Shown here: one piece after another, positions 42,182-48,805 of the stretch
How positions within the stretch are numbered: position 1 is the stretch's first letter
Layout: every line of letters starts with the position of its first letter
NCBI RefSeq assembly: GCF_030053345.1
Contig: NZ_JASGBP010000013.1
Span: forward strand, 1 to 48,805
Reading direction: 5' to 3'
Source: Flavobacterium sedimenticola
Lineage (GTDB): Bacteria; Bacteroidota; Bacteroidia; Flavobacteriales; Flavobacteriaceae
DNA: 48,805 nt
Notes under the pieces: model-generated
Told to the model about the DNA's origin: nothing
Database searches by the model: none
The model's input: the letters and a program-made list of their open reading frames with translations, nothing else
Made by a program: the position numbers and the translations under genes

Positions 42182-44062
42182 CTATTTCAAAATCATAAAC
42201 GTACAACGGCGGTTGGTAGCATGTTCGCTCTCGGTACAATCGTTTTTCGGACAGATAATAAGCGGTTTGCTTTCGCCATAACCCACCGATTTTAATCGTT
42301 TTCTGTTGATACCGTTTTTCACTAAATATTCTAAGGCCGAAGCCGCTCTTTTGTTAGACAATCTCAGATTGTACATTTCGGAAGCGCGCGAATCGGTATG
42401 CGAACCAATTTGAATTTCCATGTACGGGTATTTCTTCAGTAAGCCCACCAATACATCCAATACTTGAGCCGCCTGCGGTTTGATGTCCCATTTATCCAAA
42501 TCGAAATAAATGTTTTCCAATTCGATTAAAACCGTACCGTCGTCTTTTTTGTTGATGATGTCCTCAGCATCGTAATACGATTGTACTTTCATTTGTAAAT
42601 CGAGGTATACTTTCCCTTTCTGACTTGTATCAAATTCTGTCTCAGCCGGAATGTAAAAATCTTTGAATGCCATGATTTTATACTTCTTATTCGGCTCCGT
42701 ATTAAAGGCAAAATCGCCGTCTTTGCCTACCAAAATTTCTTCCAGAAGATTGCCTTGGTCGTCAAACAATTTCACGGTAGCACCCGGTAACAACTCGAGC
42801 GACTTCATATCTCGAACCTCGCCTTCCACCAAATATTGCAGTTTATTCTCTTCTCGAACAAAAGTGTACAAATTATCATCGCCGGTACGATTGGAAGCAA
42901 AATACCCCTTATCATTGGCTTCGTCTAAGATAAAGTTGAAGTCATCCATCTCACTGTTGATGGTTGAACCCAAATTCAAGGGTTTGTCAAATTCGGTTTC
43001 GCTCAACTTATAACTCATAAAAATATCGAGATTGCCATTACCCTGATGACCGTCGGAAGCAAAGTATAACGTTCCGTCTTCGGTGACAAATGGGAACTGT
43101 TCCCGATGAATGGTATTGATGGTTTCGCCTAAATTTCGCGGTTGTGAAAAAGTCCCGTCCTGAAAAATATCGACCACAAAAATGTCCATAGAACCTATAG
43201 TTCCTTTCATGTCGCTGGCAAAGTATAACTTTTTACCGTCTTTGGTTAAGAACGGATGCTCTACTGAATATTCATCGCTGGAGAACGAACACATTTTAAC
43301 ATTGGTCCACTTACCATCTACGAATTCGGCTTTATAGATTTTGATGGTCGCGACTCTTTCGTTGTTTACTTCTACCTGTTTTTCTCCGGAACGATTGAAA
43401 TACATGGTTTTGCCATCGGCGCTGAACGTGGCATTACTCTCGTGTTTTTCTGTATTGATGGTTTTCGGAAAAGGTTCCACTTTGACCAATTGCCCTTTAT
43501 CATTGACTTCGGCCATAAACAAATCCAAATAGGGTCTATCGTTCCAACCGTAGGCTTTAGATTCGCCGTTACGCAAGGAAGCAAAGGTTACTTTATCGCC
43601 AAAGAAAGCAATCCCGAAATCGCCGTTGGTTTTGTTCTTAGACATCATTTCGAGCTTAAAACTGTTAGGGGTATTCCGAGTTACATTTTTCATGAACTTA
43701 GGGGTATTTTGTTCGAACCCTAAATACTCCGACATGATTTTATCGCCTTTCTCAAAATCTTTGATGCCTTTTAGAGCATTGGCATATCTGAAATAAACTT
43801 CTTTTTTTACGCTGTCTTTGTGGGTAAAAAACAGTTGTCCGTATGCTCTCACTGCGTTATCCATTTGGAAATTGTAATAATAACAATCTCCCAAATTTTG
43901 TAACACTTGTTGCGACTGCTCTAACTGTTCGTAAGCAGCCGCGGCTTTCACATAGGCTTTTTTGGCAAACAAGCTGTTGGCTTGTTTAACACTGACTTTT
44001 TTTTGGGCAAAAAGAGTGGTGATACTGCAAAAAACAAATAGTATATAAAAGATTTTTTTCAT
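42182..44062 (-). CDS. OmpA-family protein with TPR, PD40 propeller and regulatory-like domain (PorE-like layout)
   Basis: The ATG at 44060-44062 (MKKIFYILFVFCSITTLFAQ) gives a clean signal peptide and 626 residues; starts farther upstream lie inside the neighbour gene. Domains in order are TPR-like helices at about 25-130, and a PD40/WD40-like propeller at about 150-400 with repeats (ATFSADGKTMYFNRSG, PFLTKDGKKLYFASD, PFVTEDGTLYFASDG). A carboxypeptidase-regulatory-like beta domain at about 405-490 (VEGEVRDMKSLELLPGATVKLFD) and a C-terminal OmpA peptidoglycan-binding domain (IYFDLDKWDIKP, IGSHTDSRASEMYNLRLSNKRAASA) follow. The same architecture occurs in the T9SS component PorE. It is third in the adhesin-PorP/SprF operon, so it may anchor or fix that adhesin. 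Confidence 0.92.
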   Translation of the reverse strand: MKKIFYILFVFCSITTLFAQKKVSVKQANSLFAKKAYVKAAAAYEQLEQSQQVLQNLGDCYYYNFQMDNAVRAYGQLFFTHKDSVKKEVYFRYANALKGIKDFEKGDKIMSEYLGFEQNTPKFMKNVTRNTPNSFKLEMMSKNKTNGDFGIAFFGDKVTFASLRNGESKAYGWNDRPYLDLFMAEVNDKGQLVKVEPFPKTINTEKHESNATFSADGKTMYFNRSGEKQVEVNNERVATIKIYKAEFVDGKWTNVKMCSFSSDEYSVEHPFLTKDGKKLYFASDMKGTIGSMDIFVVDIFQDGTFSQPRNLGETINTIHREQFPFVTEDGTLYFASDGHQGNGNLDIFMSYKLSETEFDKPLNLGSTINSEMDDFNFILDEANDKGYFASNRTGDDNLYTFVREENKLQYLVEGEVRDMKSLELLPGATVKLFDDQGNLLEEILVGKDGDFAFNTEPNKKYKIMAFKDFYIPAETEFDTSQKGKVYLDLQMKVQSYYDAEDIINKKDDGTVLIELENIYFDLDKWDIKPQAAQVLDVLVGLLKKYPYMEIQIGSHTDSRASEMYNLRLSNKRAASALEYLVKNGINRKRLKSVGYGESKPLIICPKNDCTESEHATNRRCTFMILK

Positions 44063-44072
44063 AGTATCCGTA

Positions 44073-45044
44073 TTAAAAGAATCGTGGTGATTTATCGTAC
44101 CCTTTACCGGAGAGTCGACCCAAATCAAGATCGAACAACACAAACACTTCGTGTGAACCCGAATTAAATCGGGTCAAATTCGAGAGTGTGTAATCATAGG
44201 AATATCCTATTCGCAGGGTTGGCGTGACATAAAAACTGGCCAAACCACTCACCGAATCATCCATGCGATAACCAACACCTGCTTCAAATTTTTTATTGAT
44301 TAAAACATTGGTGGTAAAATCGAGCGACACCGGCGCACCTGAAACTCCTTTCGCCATAAATGCCGGTTTGAGTTTAAAGTTGTCGTTACCGTTGAACGTA
44401 AATACATAACCTCCGGTGAAAAAATAGTGAATCGCTTCCACTCCGGTGGTGGTAATCCCGTTTACATTTTCAAGGTGTTTTGTGGTCAACAAATTAGGTG
44501 TTGAAAAACCCAAATAATAATTATCGCCAAACAAATAAGTTCCGGCTCCGATGTTGGGAAACGTTTGGCTGATATTGTTTTGAAAAGCGGGATCCGGCAA
44601 TGGGTCGGTGTATTGAAATCCGTTAAAATTAGTGCTGAAAAGAGTTACTCCTCCTTTAACCCCAAAGGATAATTTTGTTGTTTCTGAAAGGGATAATACG
44701 TAGGCAAAGTCGGCAAAAATATTGCTTTCCTTTACCACATCACCTATTTCATCATGCACCACAGAAATACCCATTTCTACTTTTTTAGATAACGGTTTGT
44801 GTACAAAAAACGATTGAGTCGTTGGAGCGCCTTTGATGCCAACCCATTGCGCGCGATACATCCCCCCCATGGTAATAATATCAGTATTCTCGGTAGCATA
44901 GGCCGGGTTAATTACACTCATATTATACATATAATGCGTAAACTGCGGATCTTGCTGAGCCAACAATGATGAAGCGCTCCATACAATCAGTACTGCTGAA
45001 AGGTATTTTTTTAGTTTATGTTTCATACTAGTGCTCATCTTCAT
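44073..45044 (-). CDS. PorP/SprF-family T9SS outer-membrane protein
   Basis: This 323-residue protein has a signal peptide (SAVLIVWSASSLLAQ) and QDPQFTHYMYNMSVINPAYA, the family signature at the mature N-terminus. The remainder is an outer-membrane beta barrel with alternating aromatic strands, ending LTRFNSGSHEVFVLFDLD and a C-terminal Phe-rich end. Its ATG overlaps the stop of the large adhesin gene (TAATG), a sign of translational coupling. In Flavobacterium johnsoniae, SprF-like proteins are needed for secretion or attachment of proteins with type B C-terminal domains such as SprB. This copy is expected to serve the adhesin encoded next to it. Confidence 0.95.
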   Translation of the reverse strand: MKMSTSMKHKLKKYLSAVLIVWSASSLLAQQDPQFTHYMYNMSVINPAYATENTDIITMGGMYRAQWVGIKGAPTTQSFFVHKPLSKKVEMGISVVHDEIGDVVKESNIFADFAYVLSLSETTKLSFGVKGGVTLFSTNFNGFQYTDPLPDPAFQNNISQTFPNIGAGTYLFGDNYYLGFSTPNLLTTKHLENVNGITTTGVEAIHYFFTGGYVFTFNGNDNFKLKPAFMAKGVSGAPVSLDFTTNVLINKKFEAGVGYRMDDSVSGLASFYVTPTLRIGYSYDYTLSNLTRFNSGSHEVFVLFDLDLGRLSGKGYDKSPRFF

Positions 45045-48000
45045 TATCGGTTTAGATATACTCTCCCCTGAACCGGTTTTCGGGTTCCGTCATTAAAATA
45101 CAATATATAGAAATAGACCCCGGTTGGCAGTAGATTGTTTCCAAGATTCAATCCGCCTTGGTTAGTGGTTCCATCCCAATTTGGTGTATTTCTGTTTCCT
45201 TTATAGATTAAATTCCCGTAGCGATTATAGATTTCCAATTTAAAATTCGGGTAAATGATGTGCAGATTTTCAATTTCAAACGTATCATTAATACCATCAT
45301 TATTTGGTGAATACCCATCCGGGATTAAAATATCATCGCAAATAGTCAAATCAACGGTCACTTCTAGTCTAACAGCACCTTCACATCCGCTTGGTGCTGT
45401 TAAAGCAGCATAGTACGTAGTGTTATGAACTAATAAATCGGTAGAAGCGTAAGCGGTTCCTCCTGTGGGAGCATCATACCATGTTACTGTAGGGAAACCT
45501 ACCAAATTATTAGAAAGGTCTTCAAGGGTAGGCGCATCATCTTCACAGAAAAGATTCCCATCCTGAATGATGGTAGGCGTACCCAAATCATTTACATTAA
45601 AGGTCGTTGTGAGCACAACATTACCCATAACACCACAGGTAGTCACTACCGAATTGAGTTGGCTAATTGTCAAAGCTGTGGTACCATTGACCGTTAAATC
45701 GGTTGCCGGTATGGTGAATGTTCCCACGCCTCCGGTAAACGTAACCGTAACGGAATTGGAAGCCGAGTTAGCGCCGCTCAAGAGATAATCAATCACATAA
45801 TCACCATCAGGCATATTGACAGTACCCGAGATGGTTACCAAAGTGGCATAATTTGCACATGTATCTTGAACCGTCATGGTAGCCGTACTTAAATCGGGTA
45901 TCGGATTAATCACAAAATTAACTGTTGCGTTTTCATTGGCATTCGTACAACCGGAGGTTGACACGATTCCGATAATGGTAACCGTGTAATTTCCGGCAGT
46001 AGCAAAAACCGAAGCCGGAATAGTAAACTGCCCTGCTCCGCCGGTTATAGTAACACTTCCCGAATTTCCTGTGGTTGGGTTTCCGTTCGGAATTGAATAA
46101 TTAAATTGATACACTCCGTCCGGTAAATTAACCGCTCCGGAAATAACAACCGTTACATCATTGCCAAAGCAAATTGCTGCAGCAGTTAAATTACCGCTAT
46201 CGATATCTGCCAACAGATTCACAATTATTGGAACAGATACGCCTGTTAATGTATTGGAACAGTTCGTTACGGTGTTGAGGATGCTGTTAAACGTAATAAT
46301 TGTTGTTCCGGTATTAGGTAGGGATGCCGAAGGGATTGTAAAGTTACCCACACCCGAAGCTATCGATACCGTAATCGTTTGACCGGTTAAGGTATTAGCA
46401 CCCGACAGATCATAGCTCAAAGTATAAGTCCCATCCGTCATTCCGTTCAAATTCACAATCACATTAGAGCCCAAACAAGATGGTGATATCGAAATATTAA
46501 CCGTTGCTAATTGTGGTGTCGGTAAAATCGTAAACTGTACTGTTTCCGGGTCAGAACCACATGAATTCGTCACGGTATAAGTATAACTGTAGGTCCCGGC
46601 CACCAAATTAAGGATGCTTATTGGGGATGTTACGGCTGTTCCGCTACTATCTGTCCAAATCCCTCCCGTATCTTGCCCTGATAATAACGTATTCAAATCT
46701 AAAACACCCACACTCGGACAAAGGGAAACCATACCTGTGAATGTACCTGCGTTAGGTAACGGATTCACCACTACAGTAACTGTTGATGTTGAATTAGCAC
46801 ATGGTGGTGTCCCGGTCACGGTATAAGTAAAATGATACGTTCCCAAACCTACAGCAGACGGATTAAATATAGTTCCGGATAACGCTCCCGTATTGTCATC
46901 ATCATTCCAAATACCTGTCCCTTGAGTACCGTCTAAGCCTGTTGTTAAATCTAATGAAGTGATATTGATACACGTATTCAAGGTTTGTCCGATACCACCC
47001 GAATTTGCCGCCGGTATAACAGTAACGTTGACATTAGCGGATGCCGAAGGACAATACGTTGATGTAACCGTGTAAGTGTACGTATTGGAAGTATCAACAG
47101 CCGGATTAAATACACCGGTTCCACTGGCTAATGCCGGGGACCACGTCCCTCCGGTTTCTGCAGAAGTTCCTAAGAGAGTAAATAAATCCTGTGCTGCATC
47201 GGTGGAACACAACGTCAGCGAAGCATTGTTCCCGGCTACCGGAGCCGGATTAACAATTACAGTAACGGTTGAAGTGGCATTGGCACAGGGAGCTATTCCG
47301 TTGACTGTATAGGTAAAATGATAAGTTCCTACTCCAATGACAGAAGGATTAAAAATTGCACCCGATAATGCTCCTGTTGAATCATCATCACTCCAGACAC
47401 CAACATCTTGAGTACCATCTAAGCCTGTCGATAAGTCAACCGATGTAGTGCTCACACAAACATTCAATGTCTGTCCGGCCCCACCTGAATTTGGCGCCTG
47501 TTCAATAGAAACAATAATATCTGCCGTACTTGTCGCACACAAGCCTCCACCGACACTGTAGGTATAAGTGCCTGCCGCGTCTACCGCAGGATCAAAAACA
47601 CCACTGCCACTTGCTAATCCCGGAGACCAAGTTCCTCCCGCTTGAGCATTAGCTCCCAAAAGCGGAAATAAATCTTGTGCAGTACCATTAGAACAAAATG
47701 CAACAGCATTATTATCTCCGGCATTTGGAACAGGATTAACGGTAACTGTTATTACTGCAAAGTCATTATCACAAGGCTGTGTTCCGCTAAGTGTATATGT
47801 ATAGTTTCCGGCCACATCAACAGCCGGATCAAATACTCCTGTGCCACTGGCTAAAGTTGGAGTCCATGTCCCTCCCGGTTGTGAGTTAGGACCTAAAAGC
47901 GGTGTCAAATCTTGTGGACTACTATTTATACATAATGTTATGGTATTGTCTGTTCCGGCCTCAGGACCCGGTGTTACCGTAACCGTAACTGTCGCTGTTG

Positions 48001-48805
48001 CATCAACACAAGGTGATATTCCTGTTATAGTATAGGTATAAGTCCCAGAAGAATCTACTGCCGGATTAAAAATTCCGGTTCCACTAGCCAAAGCTGGTGA
48101 CCAAACACCACCTGACTGTGGCGTTCCGGTTAATGAATTAAATAAATCTACCGGATTTTGGTTAGAGCAAATTGCCAGAGTGCCATCACTTCCTGCATTC
48201 GGAACCGGATTCACAGTAACATTTACTGTTGCTGAGGCTGAAGGACAAGGAGCAATACCTGATACGGTGTAGGTGTATGCTCCGGCAGCATCAACTGCAG
48301 GATCAAATACACCGGTGCCACTTGCTAATACCGGAGACCACGTTCCTCCTGATTGAGCTGTTGGACCTAATAATGTAAATAAATCGGTGGGCGAACTTAA
48401 AACACACAATGTAACACTCGCATCCGTTCCGGCAATTGGAGGGTCGACTACGGTTAAGGTAACACTGCTGGTTTGCGGATTCACACAACTCGGAGTCCCT
48501 GCACTGGCGACACTAACAATATTCAATGTCGTATTGGCCGTGTAAGTACCACTAATGGTTGCCGTTCCCGCTCCGTTTAAGGTAACCGTTTGATTCGCTC
48601 CCCCGTTGATGTTATACGTTACCGTAGCATTCGGAGTACCGGTCAAGGTAAAGGTAGCGCTGCTGTTCGAACAAATCGTCGTCGGACTTACCGACGCACT
48701 CGCCGTTGGTAATGGCAACACCGTTAAGGTAACACTGCTGGTTTGCGGATTCACACAACTCGGAGTCCCTGCACTGGCGACACTAACAATATTCAATGTC
48801 GTATT
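45044..48805 (-). CDS. Giant repeat adhesin with gliding-motility-type (type B) C-terminal domain, 3' part
   Basis: The frame stays open to the window edge, so 1253 C-terminal residues are visible and the N-terminus is missing. From N to C there are two copies of a 90-residue Ig/PKD-like repeat at the edge, the second truncated (TLNIVSVASAGTPSCVNPQ). Eight related units of about 80 residues follow (TLC...DLF.LLG...GGTWSP.LASGTGVFDPAVD...YTYTVSG), in DNA about 46530-48450. Three longer Ig-like units (DNA about 45590-46530) and a TWYDAPTGG-type module come next. The gliding-motility-associated domain closes it: IPDGYSPNNDGINDTFEI, LEIYNRYGNLIYKG, NWDGTTNQGG, LPTGVYFYIL. A SprB- or RemA-like surface adhesin role is likely. 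Confidence 0.93.
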   Translation of the reverse strand, partial: NTTLNIVSVASAGTPSCVNPQTSSVTLTVLPLPTASASVSPTTICSNSSATFTLTGTPNATVTYNINGGANQTVTLNGAGTATISGTYTANTTLNIVSVASAGTPSCVNPQTSSVTLTVVDPPIAGTDASVTLCVLSSPTDLFTLLGPTAQSGGTWSPVLASGTGVFDPAVDAAGAYTYTVSGIAPCPSASATVNVTVNPVPNAGSDGTLAICSNQNPVDLFNSLTGTPQSGGVWSPALASGTGIFNPAVDSSGTYTYTITGISPCVDATATVTVTVTPGPEAGTDNTITLCINSSPQDLTPLLGPNSQPGGTWTPTLASGTGVFDPAVDVAGNYTYTLSGTQPCDNDFAVITVTVNPVPNAGDNNAVAFCSNGTAQDLFPLLGANAQAGGTWSPGLASGSGVFDPAVDAAGTYTYSVGGGLCATSTADIIVSIEQAPNSGGAGQTLNVCVSTTSVDLSTGLDGTQDVGVWSDDDSTGALSGAIFNPSVIGVGTYHFTYTVNGIAPCANATSTVTVIVNPAPVAGNNASLTLCSTDAAQDLFTLLGTSAETGGTWSPALASGTGVFNPAVDTSNTYTYTVTSTYCPSASANVNVTVIPAANSGGIGQTLNTCINITSLDLTTGLDGTQGTGIWNDDDNTGALSGTIFNPSAVGLGTYHFTYTVTGTPPCANSTSTVTVVVNPLPNAGTFTGMVSLCPSVGVLDLNTLLSGQDTGGIWTDSSGTAVTSPISILNLVAGTYSYTYTVTNSCGSDPETVQFTILPTPQLATVNISISPSCLGSNVIVNLNGMTDGTYTLSYDLSGANTLTGQTITVSIASGVGNFTIPSASLPNTGTTIITFNSILNTVTNCSNTLTGVSVPIIVNLLADIDSGNLTAAAICFGNDVTVVISGAVNLPDGVYQFNYSIPNGNPTTGNSGSVTITGGAGQFTIPASVFATAGNYTVTIIGIVSTSGCTNANENATVNFVINPIPDLSTATMTVQDTCANYATLVTISGTVNMPDGDYVIDYLLSGANSASNSVTVTFTGGVGTFTIPATDLTVNGTTALTISQLNSVVTTCGVMGNVVLTTTFNVNDLGTPTIIQDGNLFCEDDAPTLEDLSNNLVGFPTVTWYDAPTGGTAYASTDLLVHNTTYYAALTAPSGCEGAVRLEVTVDLTICDDILIPDGYSPNNDGINDTFEIENLHIIYPNFKLEIYNRYGNLIYKGNRNTPNWDGTTNQGGLNLGNNLLPTGVYFYILYFNDGTRKPVQGRVYLNR
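48453..48805 (-). repeat. 270-bp tandem repeat at the right edge of the adhesin gene
   Basis: Bases 48453-48535 and 48723-48805 are identical over 83 bp with a period of 270 bp (90 codons). The array runs out of the window, so copy number is unknown. Confidence 0.88.

Noticed and set aside
46530..48805. CRISPR-like array
   Set aside because: The repeats have 240-270-bp periods, are translated in one open frame and diverge in a codon-like way; they encode protein domains.

Overview
The window looks like a chromosomal segment from a flavobacterium (Bacteroidota, Flavobacteriaceae, close to Flavobacterium). Evidence: many predicted secreted proteins carry type IX secretion (T9SS) C-terminal signals, there is a PorP/SprF-type protein next to a gliding-motility-type adhesin, gene starts lack Shine-Dalgarno sequences, and many intergenic regions carry the Bacteroidota -7 promoter motif TAnnTTTG. 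Nearly everything lies on the minus strand. I see no rRNA, tRNA, CRISPR array or insertion sequence.

Layout. 1-1493: 5' part of a large repeat-containing surface protein gene, cut by the window edge. 1828-10966: a seven-gene capsule/exopolysaccharide operon read leftward from a good promoter at 10991-11020. Its order is Wza-type export lipoprotein, Wzc-type tyrosine autokinase, UDP-GlcNAc(A) 4-epimerase, UDP-glucose dehydrogenase, UDP-HexNAc dehydrogenase, dTDP-glucose 4,6-dehydratase and UDP-glucuronate-type epimerase. It makes uronic-acid and deoxy-sugar precursors and exports the polymer, but contains no glycosyltransferase or flippase. 11043-17232: housekeeping and accessory genes (recR, a sodium:solute symporter, a CoA-binding protein, a MarC-family protein, a CpeT-like lipoprotein, and two guanidino-group hydrolases, CtlX and DDAH-like).

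17318-34000: an envelope region. It holds two related 'long-fibre' proteins with short G/N/S head repeats, one of them out of frame at a ten-T tract in its signal peptide. It also holds an FkbM methyltransferase, a 3-coathanger-stack T9SS protein, two tandem leucine-rich-repeat T9SS paralogues, and a LytS/LytTR two-component pair directly upstream of the LRR genes; gltA sits in the middle. 34082-37132: a three-gene glycan-modification operon (GT39-like membrane protein, GT2, SAM methyltransferase). 37221-42022: sucC, a small lipoprotein, lysA and a PafA-type phosphatase. 42182-48805: a T9SS adhesin operon made of a giant repeat protein with a type B C-terminal domain (open at the window edge), a PorP/SprF-like outer-membrane protein, and an OmpA/PD40/TPR protein.

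The main theme is cell-surface construction: capsule synthesis, T9SS-delivered adhesins and their dedicated partner proteins. The observations most worth checking are the poly-T frameshift in the S74-type fibre gene (18923-18932), a duplicated 51-bp terminator-plus-promoter module (17253-17303 and 20031-20081), and a near-identical 270-bp repeat in the large adhesin at the right edge.
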